Made by a program: the position numbers and the translations under genes. This document shows positions 18,946 to 28,764 of a DNA stretch of 64,000 nucleotides, piece by piece. The notes beneath the pieces are model-generated. The model was not told the origin of the DNA. It ran no database searches and was given only the letters and a program-made list of their open reading frames with translations. Numbering within the stretch: the first letter of the stretch is position 1; the number at the start of each line of letters is the position of its first letter. This DNA comes from Salinarimonas chemoclinalis. GTDB taxonomy: Bacteria; Pseudomonadota; Alphaproteobacteria; Rhizobiales; Beijerinckiaceae. The DNA lies in assembly GCF_041514305.1 (NCBI RefSeq), contig NZ_JBGMWH010000001.1, positions 682,001 to 746,000 on the forward strand, read 5' to 3'.

Positions 18946-21900
18946 TCACGCAGCCGCCTTCCCCTCCGCGATCTTCACCAGGTTGCGCAGGATCGACTTC
19001 GTCACCTTCAGCCGTCGGTCGACCTCCTCGACGTCGCGGGAGAAGACGATCTTCATGTCCGGGCGCACCTTCGCCGCCGGGCCCTGCTCGGCGACATAGG
19101 CCACGAGCCCCTGCGGGTTCGCGAAGGAGTTGTCGCGGAAGGCGACGACGATGCCCTTCGCTCCCGCATCGATCTTCTCGATGTTGGCGCGCCGGCAGAG
19201 CAGCTTGATCGCCATCACCTCGAGCAATTGGTCCACCTCCGGCGGGCGCGCGCCGAAGCGGTCGACGAGCTCGGCGCCGAAGGCCTCGATGTCCTCCAGG
19301 ACGTCGAGGGAGGCGAGCCGGCGGTAGAGGTTGAGGCGCACCTGCAGGTCGGCGATGTAGCTCTCCGGGATCATCACCGGCGCGCCCAGCGCGATGTTGG
19401 GCGACCACTGGTCCTCGACCGGCTCGTCCGCGCCCTCCTTGAGCTGGGCGACGGCGTCCTCCAGCATCTGCTGGTAGAGCTCGTAGCCCACTTCCTTGAT
19501 GTGGCCGGACTGCTCGTCGCCCAGGAGGTTGCCCGCGCCGCGGATGTCGAGGTCGTGCGAGGCGAGCTGGAAGCCCGCGCCCAGCGTCTCCAGCGATTGC
19601 AGCACCTTGAGCCGACGCTCGGCCTGCACCGTGAGCGTGCGGTTCGCCGGCACGGTGAAGAGCGCGTAGGCGCGGGTCTTGGCGCGCCCGACGCGCCCGC
19701 GCAGCTGGTAGAGCTGGGCGAGCCCGAACATGTCGGCGCGGTGGACGATCAGCGTGTTGGCGGTGGGGATGTCGAGGCCCGATTCGACGATCGTGGTCGA
19801 GAGCAGGATGTCGAACTTGCCCTCGTAGAACGCCGTCATCACGTCCTCGAGCTGGGTCGCCGCCATCTGGCCGTGGGCGACCGCGACCTTCGCCTCCGGC
19901 ATCTCGCGGTCGAGGAACTCCTTCACCTCGGCGATGTCCTCGATGCGCGGCACGACGTAGAAGGACTGCCCGCCGCGGTAGCGCTCGCGCAGCAGAGCCT
20001 CGCGCACCAGCAGCGGGTCGAAGGGCGTCACGAAGGTGCGCACGGCGAGGCGATCCACGGGGGGCGTCGCGATGATCGAGAGCTCGCGCACGCCCGTCAG
20101 AGCCAGCTGGAGCGTGCGCGGGATCGGCGTCGCCGACAAGGTCAGCATGTGCACCTCGGCGCGCAGCTCCTTCAGGCGCTCCTTGTGGACGACGCCGAAA
20201 TGCTGCTCCTCGTCCACGACGACGAGGCCGAGATCGCGGAAGCTCACCGTCTTCCCGAGCAGCGCGTGGGTGCCGACCACGATGTCCATCGTGCCGTCGG
20301 CGAGGCCCTCCTTCACCCGCTTCGTCTCCGCCGTGCCGACGAAGCGCGAGGCGTGGCCGACCTGGACGGGCAGGCCCTTGAAGCGCTCGGAGAAGGTCTT
20401 GAAGTGCTGGCGCGCGAGCAGCGTGGTGGGTGCCACGACGGCCACCTGTTTGCCCGCCATGGCGCAGGCGAAGGCGGCGCGCAGCGCCACCTCCGTCTTG
20501 CCGAAGCCGACGTCGCCGCACACGAGCCGGTCCATCGGGCGGCCCGAGGCCATGTCGGTCAGCACCGCGTCGATGGCGGCGAGCTGGTCCTCGGTCTCCT
20601 CGAAGGGGAAGCGTGCGGCGAACTCGTCGTAGAGCCCCTCCGCGGGGGCGAGCTTCGGGGCCTCCTTGAGGATGCGGGCGGCCGCGATCTGGATGAGCTG
20701 CCCCGCCATCTCGCGGATGCGCTTCTTCATCTTGGCCTTGCGGGCCTGCCAGGCGCCGCCGCCGAGCTTGTCGAGCTGGACCTCGGTGTCCTCCGACCCG
20801 TAGCGGGTCAGGAGCTCGATGTTCTCCACGGGCAGGAACAGCCGGTCGCCGCCGGCATAGTGCAGCTCCAGGCAGTCGTGCGGCGCGCCCGCGGCCTCGA
20901 TGGTCTTCAGCCCCACGAAGCGGCCGATGCCGTGGTCGGCATGGACCACGACATCGCCCATGGTGAGCGCGGAGACCTCCGAGAGCACGTCCTGCGGGCG
21001 CTTGGACCGCCGGCGCGGGCGCACCAGGCGGTCGCCCAGGATGTCCTGCTCGCCGATGACGGCGAGCCCGTCCGTCTCGAAGCCCGCCTCGATGCCGAGG
21101 ACGGCGAGCGCCACCTCGTCGCGGGCGAGCTCCATCGTCTCGGCGAGGCGCCGCACCGGCTTCGTGCGGCCGATGCCGTGGTCGGCCACGACATGGCCGA
21201 GGCGCTCGCGCGAGCCCTCCGACCAGGCGGCGAGCACGACGATCTTGCCGGCCTGCTGGAGCGCGCGCACGTGCGCGGCGGCGGCCTCGAACACGTTCGT
21301 GCCCTCCGCCTCCCGCTCGGCGGTGAAGGCGCGCCCGCGCCGGGCGCCGCAATCGACGACGAGCCGGGTGTCGGTCGGCGGCAGCGCGAAGGGCGTGACA
21401 CGCACGGTCGACCCGCCCTCGAGCCGCGCGGCCCATTCGGCGGGCGAGAGGTAGAGCGCGTCCGCGGCGAGCGGGTTGTAGGGCGCGACGCCGGGCTGGC
21501 GCTCGTGCGCCTGCTGCCGGCGCGCGTCGTGATAATCGCGGATCGTGGCGAGCCGCTCGGCGGCGGCGTCCTCGGCCTGGTGGTCGAGCACGATCGGCGC
21601 GCCCTCGACATAGGCGAACAGCGTGTCGAGCCGCTCGTAGAACAGCGGCATCCAGTGCTCGAGCCCGGCATAGCGCCGCCCTTCCGAGATCGCCTCGTAG
21701 AGCAGGTCGTCGCGCCCGGGCGCGCCGAACGCCGCCGCGTAGCCCTGGCGGAAGCGCTTGATGGAGGCCGAGGTGAGCTGCACCTCGGACATCGGCACGA
21801 AGTCGAGGCCGCGCATCGTCGTCGTGGTGCGCTGCGTCTCCGGGTCGAAGGCGCGGATCGACTCGAGTGAGTCCCCGAAGAAGTCGAGCCGCACCGGTGC

Positions 21901-22500
21901 CGCGAGGCCCGGCGCCCACAGGTCGATGATGCCCCCGCGCACGGCGTACTCGCCGGTCTCCTGCACCGTGCCGGTGCGCAGGAAGCCGTTGACCTCGAGC
22001 CATTGCACGATGGAGTCCATGGCGATGACGTTGCCGGGCTGGGCCGAGAACGTGTCCGCCAGGATGCGCGCCTTGGGCACGGTGCGCTGGAGGAGCGCGT
22101 TCACCGTCGTCGAGAGGATGCGCGGCCGCTCGGGGCTCGACTTCGTGCGCGCGAGCCGCGCCAGCGTCGTCATGCGCTGGGCGGAGACGGCGCCGGCGGG
22201 CGAGACGCGGTCGTAGGGCTGGCAATCCCAGGCGGGGAAGGAGAGCACCTCGAGGCGCGGCGCCACGAAGGCCAGCGCCCGCTCCAGCGCCTGCGCCCGC
22301 TGCCCGTCCCGCGCCACGTGGACGAGGATGGCCGAGCGCTCCGCCTTCTCCTTGAGCCCCAGCGCCAACGCGCCGAGCGCCATGGCGTCGAATCCGTCGG
22401 GCGCGCTCGCGAGCGTGAGGCTCTCCCCCGCGGCGACGAGTTCGACCGCGCGCTTGGGCAGGAGGGACAGGGACGCGCGGGGCGCGGGCGCTTTTGCCAT
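18946..22500 (-). CDS. mfd: Transcription-repair coupling factor Mfd
   Basis: An 1184-residue Mfd. It has the UvrB-like N-terminal domain, the RNA-polymerase-interacting region, and a RecG-like translocase with Walker A GDVGFGKTEV (near residue 660), DEEQH (near 762), SATPIPRT and the QLRGRVGR motif VI. A C-terminal regulatory domain follows. It displaces RNA polymerase stalled at lesions and recruits UvrA. Full length for the family. It lies 85 bases after sdhE on the same strand, an arrangement common in alphaproteobacteria. Confidence 0.97.
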   Translation of the reverse strand: MAKAPAPRASLSLLPKRAVELVAAGESLTLASAPDGFDAMALGALALGLKEKAERSAILVHVARDGQRAQALERALAFVAPRLEVLSFPAWDCQPYDRVSPAGAVSAQRMTTLARLARTKSSPERPRILSTTVNALLQRTVPKARILADTFSAQPGNVIAMDSIVQWLEVNGFLRTGTVQETGEYAVRGGIIDLWAPGLAAPVRLDFFGDSLESIRAFDPETQRTTTTMRGLDFVPMSEVQLTSASIKRFRQGYAAAFGAPGRDDLLYEAISEGRRYAGLEHWMPLFYERLDTLFAYVEGAPIVLDHQAEDAAAERLATIRDYHDARRQQAHERQPGVAPYNPLAADALYLSPAEWAARLEGGSTVRVTPFALPPTDTRLVVDCGARRGRAFTAEREAEGTNVFEAAAAHVRALQQAGKIVVLAAWSEGSRERLGHVVADHGIGRTKPVRRLAETMELARDEVALAVLGIEAGFETDGLAVIGEQDILGDRLVRPRRRSKRPQDVLSEVSALTMGDVVVHADHGIGRFVGLKTIEAAGAPHDCLELHYAGGDRLFLPVENIELLTRYGSEDTEVQLDKLGGGAWQARKAKMKKRIREMAGQLIQIAAARILKEAPKLAPAEGLYDEFAARFPFEETEDQLAAIDAVLTDMASGRPMDRLVCGDVGFGKTEVALRAAFACAMAGKQVAVVAPTTLLARQHFKTFSERFKGLPVQVGHASRFVGTAETKRVKEGLADGTMDIVVGTHALLGKTVSFRDLGLVVVDEEQHFGVVHKERLKELRAEVHMLTLSATPIPRTLQLALTGVRELSIIATPPVDRLAVRTFVTPFDPLLVREALLRERYRGGQSFYVVPRIEDIAEVKEFLDREMPEAKVAVAHGQMAATQLEDVMTAFYEGKFDILLSTTIVESGLDIPTANTLIVHRADMFGLAQLYQLRGRVGRAKTRAYALFTVPANRTLTVQAERRLKVLQSLETLGAGFQLASHDLDIRGAGNLLGDEQSGHIKEVGYELYQQMLEDAVAQLKEGADEPVEDQWSPNIALGAPVMIPESYIADLQVRLNLYRRLASLDVLEDIEAFGAELVDRFGARPPEVDQLLEVMAIKLLCRRANIEKIDAGAKGIVVAFRDNSFANPQGLVAYVAEQGPAAKVRPDMKIVFSRDVEEVDRRLKVTKSILRNLVKIAEGKAAA

Positions 22501-22585
22501 GGGTCTCGGGTGTCGTAGCGGTGCGAGAACGCCCGCGCGCCCGCCGCGGGTTCCGGCGGGCGCCCGGGGGAGGAGAGGGCCGGGA

Positions 22586-22882
22586 TCAGGCGTGGATCGG
22601 CGCGCCGTGGGTGTGGAAGTCCTTCAGCCGCCGGAACAGCGGCGTGTCGTAGTTCGCCGGCGTCTCGTCCTCGCCGGTGATCCAGCGGAACAGGTCGCGG
22701 TCGGGCACCTCGATCAGCGCCTCGAACGTGTCGAGCTCGGCCTCGGTGAAGCCCCCGATCTCGGCGTCGGCGAAGCGGCCCATGATCAGGTCCATCTCGC
22801 GGATGCCGCGATGCCAGGAGCGGAACAGGATCTTGCGCCTCCGCGGATCGAGGTCGGCGCTCGTGCGCATGGTGCCGGTCAT
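22586..22882 (-). CDS. sdhE: FAD assembly factor SdhE (DUF339)
   Basis: A 98-residue protein with the conserved RRKILFRSWHRGIREMDLIM segment, including the RGxxE motif (RGIRE) that helps attach FAD to the succinate dehydrogenase flavoprotein. Then LDTFEALIEVPDRDLFRWITG follows, typical of the family. It acts in the cytosol. The start at 22882 gives the usual short leader. It is the first gene of the sdhE-mfd unit. Confidence 0.93.
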   Translation of the reverse strand: MTGTMRTSADLDPRRRKILFRSWHRGIREMDLIMGRFADAEIGGFTEAELDTFEALIEVPDRDLFRWITGEDETPANYDTPLFRRLKDFHTHGAPIHA

Positions 22883-23052
22883 GGGGGCGCTCCGGAGGTT
22901 CGGGTGGTCCGGGGCGGTATATAGCCGGTGGGGCGGGGATTGGAAGCGCGGTGGGGGTGGGGCAGGGCGATCGGGTGAAAGAACCACGGAGGTTCGTTCA
23001 GCGTGCGCGGGAGCGCGCGCGTCCTCGAAACGCCGATCGAGCCGTCTCACGC

Positions 23053-23123
23053 CGCGGCGTTCCACGCCGCGCGACGAGCACCTGTGGTTCCGGATCCCGG
23101 ACTTGGCTATCGCAATCCGGGAT
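23053..23123. other. Two hairpins in a 250-base gene-free gap
   Basis: Between sdhE (start 22882) and the RAM-domain gene (stop 23134) I see no gene, only two perfect stems: CGCGGCG/CGCCGCG at 23053-23071 and ATCCCGGA/TCCGGGAT at 23094-23123. The second lies just past the stop of the minus-strand RAM gene and may end its transcript, though no T-run follows. Confidence 0.35.
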
Positions 23124-23133
23124 GACAGCCCCC

Positions 23134-23370
23134 TCAGAACGCCTTGAACGTGATCACCGTCTTCGTATCGTCGATCTCGGGGATCGTCTGCACCTTCTGC
23201 GCCACGAAGTGGCCGATGTCGAGGTCGCGGTCGATGTGGAATTTGGCGATGATGTCGTAGTCGCCGGCGGTGGAGTAGATCTCGGACGCGATCTCGCGGT
23301 CGGCCAGCTCGCGGGCGACGTCGTAGGTCTTGCCGAGCTTGCACTTGATCTCGACGAAGAAGGTCTGCAC
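23134..23370 (-). CDS. Stand-alone Lrp/AsnC ligand-binding (RAM) domain protein
   Basis: A 78-residue protein that is just the RAM domain of Lrp/AsnC regulators, with MQTFFVEIKCKLGKTYDVAREL, the STAGDYDIIAKFHID core and the terminal KTVITFKAF. There is no DNA-binding helix-turn-helix. Such proteins form oligomers and may bind amino acids or modify a full-length Lrp. It stands alone between sdhE and a sulfatase gene. The family call is firm; the role is unknown. Confidence 0.85.
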   Translation of the reverse strand: MQTFFVEIKCKLGKTYDVARELADREIASEIYSTAGDYDIIAKFHIDRDLDIGHFVAQKVQTIPEIDDTKTVITFKAF

Positions 23371-23466
23371 GGCGCGGGCTCCCGGGGCTGTCGGACGACA
23401 CGCCCTTGGTACGGCGGAGCGCGCGCCCGCGCAAGGCCGGACGATCCCCCGCCCGCCCGCGACGCC

Positions 23467-25014
23467 TCAGCGCGGCGCGCCGAGCGGCCCTCGCTCCGTC
23501 AGCAGCATGCCCGTGTAGCGCCGCTCCAGGTGGCGGGCGCGCCAGGAGAGGAGCGCCTCGGCCATGCGCAGGCGGATTCCGGCGCAGGCGGGGTCGTCGG
23601 CGCGGTCGATGGTCTCGTGCGGGTCCCCCGCGAGGTCGAACAGGAGCGGCGGCAGGCCGGCGAAGTGGACGTACTTCCAGTCCCGCTCCCGGCGCACGGC
23701 GAGCGAGCAGGCGTCGCGGTCGAGGCCCATCGGAGGCTCGGGCTCCTCGAGCGTGCGGAAGTCGTATTCCCAATGCACGGCGTCGCGCCATCCCTCGGGC
23801 GTCTCGCCCGCGAGGAAGGGGGTGAGCGCCCGCCCGTCGGCGCCGGGCAGCGCTTCGCCCAGGGCCTCGGCGATCGTCGGCATCACGTCGACGGCTTCGG
23901 TGAAGGCCTCGACGCGGCGGCCGTGCCCGGCGGGCCGGCGCGGGTCGCGCACGACGAGCGGCACGTGGAAGGCCGCATCGAAGAAGCCGAACTTGCCGAA
24001 GGCGTGGTGGTCGCCCAGCATCTCGCCGTGGTCGGCGGTGAAGACGATCAGCGTGCGCTCGTAGCGCCCGCGCCGCTTCAGGTCGGCGACGATCCGCCCG
24101 ATCGCGGCGTCGACCTCCGCGACGAGGCCCCAGTAGGTCGCGCGCAGCACGCGGCGCTCGCGCTCGCCCCAGTCCGAGATCGGACCGCGCGCGCCGGCGA
24201 CGAGGCTGCCCTTGCCGATGCGCGGCAGGTGCCACGCGAGGAAGGGGTGCAGCGCCGCCTCCGCCTGCGCGCTCTCGCGCCCGACGAAGGGCCCGCCTTC
24301 CGCCGGATCGTGCATCGAGGCATAGGGCTCGGGCGCGATCAGCGGCGGATGCGGACGCAGGAAGCTCACGTGGGCGAAGTACGGCGCCTCGCGTGGGATC
24401 TCGTCGAGCCAGCGCAGGTAGGCGTCCGCGACGAAGGCGGTCTCGGCCTCATCGGCCGCATAGACCGTCGGCGCGCCGGTCGGCGGGTCGGTGCGCCCGT
24501 CGCGGGGCAGGTGGACCGTGCGGATGTCGGCCGCCTGGGCGTAGCCCTTGGCGATGAGCGCCGCGCGCCAGGCGCCGGCGTCCTCCGGCATCGCGAGGCG
24601 CGGGAAGAAGCCGGGGAGGACGCCCTCGTAGCTGTGCAGCCGCGGGTCGGCGGGGGCGAGGCCCGCCGGGTCCTCCGCCTGGTCGGTGTAGCCGAACAGG
24701 GTGGGGCGGTAGCCATGGCGCAGCGCCAGCCTGGCGATCGTGTCGTGATGCGCCGCGAGCGGCGCGCCGTTGGCCACGACGCGGTTGCGCATCTGGTAGA
24801 GGCCCGTGTAGAGCGCCGCGCGCGCCGGCCCGCAGGGCGCGGCCTGCCCCCAATGTGCGAGGAACGCCGTCCCCTCCGCCGCGAGCGCGTCGAGGTGCGG
24901 CGTGCGCACGTGCGGATGGCCGGCATGGCCGAGGCAGTCGCCGCGCAGCTGGTCTGCGGTGATCAGGAGGACGTCGAGATCGGGCGCGGCGGAGGAGGAG
25001 GGGGCGAGCGTCAT
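23467..25014 (-). CDS. Type I sulfatase / phosphonate monoester hydrolase-like
   Basis: A 515-residue alkaline-phosphatase-superfamily enzyme. The sulfatase signature C-x-P-x-R is present as CGPAR at 61-65, so Cys61 would become formylglycine. Metal ligands appear in LITADQLRGD (Asp) and VFTADHGEMLGDH (Asp-His). The overall size and the KYVHFAGLPPLLFDL segment resemble arylsulfatase and phosphonate monoester hydrolases. No signal peptide, so it is probably cytoplasmic. It lies 44 bases after an MFS exporter gene on the same strand, which may be in the same operon. Substrate not predictable. Confidence 0.82.
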   Translation of the reverse strand: MTLAPSSSAAPDLDVLLITADQLRGDCLGHAGHPHVRTPHLDALAAEGTAFLAHWGQAAPCGPARAALYTGLYQMRNRVVANGAPLAAHHDTIARLALRHGYRPTLFGYTDQAEDPAGLAPADPRLHSYEGVLPGFFPRLAMPEDAGAWRAALIAKGYAQAADIRTVHLPRDGRTDPPTGAPTVYAADEAETAFVADAYLRWLDEIPREAPYFAHVSFLRPHPPLIAPEPYASMHDPAEGGPFVGRESAQAEAALHPFLAWHLPRIGKGSLVAGARGPISDWGERERRVLRATYWGLVAEVDAAIGRIVADLKRRGRYERTLIVFTADHGEMLGDHHAFGKFGFFDAAFHVPLVVRDPRRPAGHGRRVEAFTEAVDVMPTIAEALGEALPGADGRALTPFLAGETPEGWRDAVHWEYDFRTLEEPEPPMGLDRDACSLAVRRERDWKYVHFAGLPPLLFDLAGDPHETIDRADDPACAGIRLRMAEALLSWRARHLERRYTGMLLTERGPLGAPR

Positions 25015-25058
25015 GCGGGGTTCCTGAGGCGCGACCGTGACGGACCGATGACGCGGGC

Positions 25059-26327
25059 TCAGGTCCCTCGGCCGTAGAGCCGCCCCTTCTCCGTCACGGC
25101 GATGGTGACGATCGCGACGAGACCCAGCAAGAGCCACGCGGCGAACAGCGGCACGACGGTCCCGTCGAAGGCGCGGCCCACCGCGCCGCCGATGATCGCC
25201 GCGAGCAGCGTCGTCACCGAGCCGAACACCGAGGAGGCCGTCCCCGCCATGTGCCCCATCGGCTCCATGGCGAGCGCGTTGAAGTTGGCGAAGATCAGCC
25301 CCACCAGCAGCATCGCGCCCGCGAGCAGCACGAGGAGCGGCCAGAGGGTCAGCAGGTCCGCGAGCGCGAGCGCGAGCGCGGTCGCCGCGATCAGCGCGAA
25401 CAGCGTCACGCCGGCGTGCGAGAGCCGCCGCGCGCCCATGCGGCCCACGAGCCGCGCGTTGACGAGCGAGGAGACCGCCATGCCGCCCGCCATCACCGCG
25501 AAGGCGACGGGGAAGAGCGGCCCGAGCCCGTAGAGGTCGGCGAGGATCTGCTCGGCGCTGACGATGAAGCTGAACATCGCCCCGAACATCGTCCCCGCCG
25601 CGATGGCGTAGCCCAGCGTCTGGCGCGTGGTGAAGACCTCGCGGAACGCGGCCGCCAGCGCGCGCGGGCCGATGCCGCGGCGCCGCTCCGGCGCGAGCGT
25701 CTCGGGCAGGCGCAGGCCCGTCCACAGCATCATCGCGACGCCGTAGACGGCGAGCAGCACGAAGATCGCCCGCCAGGGCGCGACGAGCAGGATCGCCTGG
25801 CCGATGGAGGGCGCCACCACGGGAACCGCCATGAAGATCGTCATGGCGAGCGAGAGCACGCTCGCCATCCGCCGCCCGCCGTAGCAGTCGCGCACGATCG
25901 AGGCGGTGACGACCCGCGGTGCCGCCGAGGCGAGGCCCTGGACGACGCGTCCCACGATCAGCGCCGCGAAGGTCGGCGCGAAGGCGCACAGGATCGCCGC
26001 CGCGACGTAGAACACGAGCCCCGCGAGCAGCACCGGCCGGCGGCCGAAGCGATCGGACACCGAGCCCACCAGCAGCTGCCCCACCCCGAAGCCGGCGAGG
26101 TAGGCCGGCAGGATCGCCTGGCGCTCGTTCGGGTCGGCGACGGCGAGCGCCGCGCCGATGTCCTGGATCGCCGGCAACATGATGTCGATCGCGAGCGCGT
26201 TGAGCGCCATCAGCGCGGCCACCATCGCGACGAACTCGCGGAACGTCATCGGCGCGTGGCGGTGGGACTCGTCGACGGGCGGCGCGGGGGCGGCGGCGCG
26301 CGCGTCGAGGGGGCGCGGGTCGTTCAT
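25059..26327 (-). CDS. Bcr/CflA-type MFS drug exporter
   Basis: A 422-residue major facilitator with twelve predicted helices. The loop 2-3 motif reads GSVSDRFGRRPVLL and the motif C region PVVAPSIGQ matches proton-coupled drug antiporters of the Bcr/CflA group. FANFNALAMEPMGHMAGTAS in the late helices is typical of that subfamily. It sits in the inner membrane. The N-terminal 25 residues are a Pro/Ala-rich cytoplasmic tail. Co-directional with the sulfatase. Confidence 0.85.
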   Translation of the reverse strand: MNDPRPLDARAAAPAPPVDESHRHAPMTFREFVAMVAALMALNALAIDIMLPAIQDIGAALAVADPNERQAILPAYLAGFGVGQLLVGSVSDRFGRRPVLLAGLVFYVAAAILCAFAPTFAALIVGRVVQGLASAAPRVVTASIVRDCYGGRRMASVLSLAMTIFMAVPVVAPSIGQAILLVAPWRAIFVLLAVYGVAMMLWTGLRLPETLAPERRRGIGPRALAAAFREVFTTRQTLGYAIAAGTMFGAMFSFIVSAEQILADLYGLGPLFPVAFAVMAGGMAVSSLVNARLVGRMGARRLSHAGVTLFALIAATALALALADLLTLWPLLVLLAGAMLLVGLIFANFNALAMEPMGHMAGTASSVFGSVTTLLAAIIGGAVGRAFDGTVVPLFAAWLLLGLVAIVTIAVTEKGRLYGRGT

Positions 26328-26421
26328 CGGGAGATCCTCGGGGTCCGCGTTGTGCGCCCGATCCCACGCCGGGGCAACCGGCGGGCACGCATGGCAGCCA
26401 TCCCGCGCAAAGCCACGAGGA

Positions 26422-27279
26422 TCAGGGGACGAAGAGCTCGACGACGAGCATGATCACGATGAAGAACACGAGCGCCTTCACCACCGCGACGACCCGCTCG
26501 CCCAGCGAGCGGCGCAGCCCCGTCGGCAGACCCCTGGGCGCCTTCGGCGTCAGGTCGATGACGAAGCGCCGCGCGAAGGCGAAGCGCCCGGTGCGCTCGG
26601 GGACGTCGTGGGCGGGCTGGAACAGCGCGACGTCGCGGTGGCGCAGCGGCACGACGAGGATCATGCCCGCCGCGAAGCCGCCGACGTGCGCCCACCACGC
26701 GACCATCGAGGCGGTATCGCCCGACAGCGCCATGGCGAGGTTGAGCGCGATGAGGAAGCCCACGAAGATCCCCGCCGGCAGCGCCACGGGGACGCGGTAG
26801 CCGACGAGCACGAAGATCTTCGCGCTCGGGTGCAGGAGGAGGTAGGCCCCCATCACCCCCGACACCGCGCCGCTGGCGCCGACCACGGGCAGGTCCGGGT
26901 TGCCGGTCAGGGCCGCCTCCGCGAGCCCGCCCGCCGCACCGGCGAGGAGGAAGAAGAGCGCGTAGCGCCAGTGGCCGAGCGCGTCCTCGACGTTGTCGCC
27001 GAACACCCACAGCGTGATCATGTTGCCCGCGAGGTGCAGGAACCCCGCGTGCAGGAACGTGTAGGTGACGAGCGTCGCCCACCCCGGCACGCCCGTCGCA
27101 CCCGGCGCCGCCACCCCGACGCCGCCGGCATCGCCGACGAGCTGCGCCGGCAGCAGCGCGTACTCGATCGCGGTCTCCGGGACGAGGAAGAAGGCGACGA
27201 CGCAGATCGCGATCAGCGCATGGTTCACATGGGCGCCGCGGATGTGCCGCAGCGGATTGTCGTCGCCGATGGCGAGCAT
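26422..27279 (-). CDS. Rhomboid-family intramembrane serine protease
   Basis: A 285-residue membrane protein. The catalytic serine lies in GASGAVSGVMG and the catalytic histidine in WWAHVGGFAAG; the HLAGNMITLWVFG helix supplies the oxyanion residues. Six core membrane helices are followed by one C-terminal helix (VVKALVFFIVIMLVVELFV). It cleaves membrane proteins inside the bilayer. The ATG at 27279 has GGAGG-like bases in front. It lies downstream of metY on the same strand, but hairpins separate them. Confidence 0.88.
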   Translation of the reverse strand: MLAIGDDNPLRHIRGAHVNHALIAICVVAFFLVPETAIEYALLPAQLVGDAGGVGVAAPGATGVPGWATLVTYTFLHAGFLHLAGNMITLWVFGDNVEDALGHWRYALFFLLAGAAGGLAEAALTGNPDLPVVGASGAVSGVMGAYLLLHPSAKIFVLVGYRVPVALPAGIFVGFLIALNLAMALSGDTASMVAWWAHVGGFAAGMILVVPLRHRDVALFQPAHDVPERTGRFAFARRFVIDLTPKAPRGLPTGLRRSLGERVVAVVKALVFFIVIMLVVELFVP

Positions 27280-27390
27280 GGGGGAGGAGCTCCGGAGGGC
27301 GGGCGTGACGCTGCGGAGCTTGGCGGACGACGCGGCGGAAGGGAAGGGGGGCGGCGATCGGCGGACGCGTCGCCGCGGGACCCCGCCCCT

Positions 27391-27428
27391 GATCCGCTTC
27401 GCGGATCGTCCCCGCCCCGAGGGGGCGG
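27391..27428 (-). terminator. GC-rich hairpins after metY
   Basis: The 179-base gap between metY and the rhomboid gene holds a perfect GATCCGC/GCGGATC stem (27391-27406) and, directly beside it, a CCCGCCCC/GGGGCGGG stem (27411-27428). They lie just past the metY stop in its direction of transcription. No T-run follows, so termination would be weak or factor-assisted. Confidence 0.4.
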
Positions 27429-27458
27429 GAGCGTCTCCGCCCCGCCACGCCCGTCTCG

Positions 27459-28736
27459 TCAGCCCAGCGCCTGCGCGAGGTCGGCGATCAGGTCCTCCGG
27501 ATCCTCGATCCCGATCGACAGGCGCACCACGTCCGGGCCGGCGCCGGCGGCGATGCGCTCGGCGTCGGTGAGCTGGCGGTGGGTCGTCGAGGCCGGGTGG
27601 ATGATCAGCGAGCGGGTGTCGCCGATGTTGGCGAGGTGCGAGAACAGCTCGAGCTTCGAGACCAGCGCCACGCCCGCGTCGAAGCCGCCCTTCAGGCCGA
27701 AGGTGAAGACCGCGCCCGCGCCCTTGGGGCAATAGCGCTCGGCGAGCGCGTTGTAGGGGTTGCCCGGCAGTCCCGGGTAGGACACCCACTCCACGGCCGG
27801 GTGCTCGGAGAGGAAGCGCGCCACGACGAGCGCGTTGTCGCAATGGCGCTGCATGCGCAGCGGCAGCGTCTCGATGCCCTGCAGGATCATGAATGCGTTG
27901 AAGGGGGAGAGCGCCGGGCCGAGGTCGCGCAGGCCGAGCACGCGCGTCGCGATCGCGAAGGCGAAGTTGCCGAAGGTCTCGCCGAGCACCATGCCGCCGT
28001 ATTCCGGGCGCGGCTTGGAGAGCATCGGGTAGCGCTCGTCGCCCGCCCAGTCGAACGTGCCGCCGTCGACGAGCACGCCGGCGATGGAGGTGCCGTGACC
28101 GCCCAGGAACTTCGTCGCGGAGTGGATGACGATGTCCGCCCCGTGCTCGATCGGCCGGCACAGGTACGGCGAGGCCATGGTGTTGTCGACGATGAGCGGC
28201 AGCCTGTGGCGCTTGGCGATGGCCGAGATGCCGGCGATGTCGACGATCACGCCGCCGGGATTGGCGATCGATTCGATGAAGATCGCCTTGGTGCGCTCGT
28301 TGATCGCCGCCTCGAAGGTGGAGAGATCCTCCGTGTCGGCCCAGCGCACCGTCCAGCCGAAGTTCTTGTAGGAATGGTTGAACTGGTTGATCGAGCCGCC
28401 GTAGAGCTTCTTGGCCGCCACGAACTCGTCGCCCGGCTGCATCAGCGCGTGCATGGTCAGGAACTCGGCCGCATGGCCCGAGGCCACGGCGAGAGCCGCG
28501 GTGCCGCCCTCGAGCGCGGCGACGCGCTCCTCGAGCACGGCGCAGGTCGGGTTGCCGATGCGCGAGTAGATGTTGCCGAAGGCCTGCAGGCCGAAGAGCG
28601 AGGCGGCGTGGTCGACGTCGTCGAAGACGAACGACGTCGTCTGGTAGATCGGCGTCGCACGCGCCCCGGTCGTCGGGTCCGGCGTCGCGCCGGCGTGGAT
28701 GGCGAGCGTGCTGAACCCTGGGGTGCGTTCGGTCAT
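27459..28736 (-). CDS. metY: O-acetylhomoserine sulfhydrylase (MetY)
   Basis: A 425-residue PLP enzyme of the Cys/Met metabolism family. The PLP lysine is in HSATKFLGGHGT, PLIVDNTMASPYL supplies the cofactor-binding Asp, and FGNIYSRIGNPTC and the SRIGNPT Arg are typical of MetY rather than MetB/MetC. It makes homocysteine from O-acetylhomoserine and sulfide. It is divergent from hom, which makes the homoserine, so the two flank a shared control region with a predicted promoter and an 18-bp palindrome. Confidence 0.93.
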   Translation of the reverse strand: MTERTPGFSTLAIHAGATPDPTTGARATPIYQTTSFVFDDVDHAASLFGLQAFGNIYSRIGNPTCAVLEERVAALEGGTAALAVASGHAAEFLTMHALMQPGDEFVAAKKLYGGSINQFNHSYKNFGWTVRWADTEDLSTFEAAINERTKAIFIESIANPGGVIVDIAGISAIAKRHRLPLIVDNTMASPYLCRPIEHGADIVIHSATKFLGGHGTSIAGVLVDGGTFDWAGDERYPMLSKPRPEYGGMVLGETFGNFAFAIATRVLGLRDLGPALSPFNAFMILQGIETLPLRMQRHCDNALVVARFLSEHPAVEWVSYPGLPGNPYNALAERYCPKGAGAVFTFGLKGGFDAGVALVSKLELFSHLANIGDTRSLIIHPASTTHRQLTDAERIAAGAGPDVVRLSIGIEDPEDLIADLAQALG

Positions 28737-28764
28737 GGGCGCGTCCTCTGTAGGCGTCTTGACG

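Noticed and set aside
18680..22225. Frames of 1181 and 880 residues overlapping mfd
   Set aside because: Both are shadows of mfd in other frames; mfd has every helicase motif and its own start.
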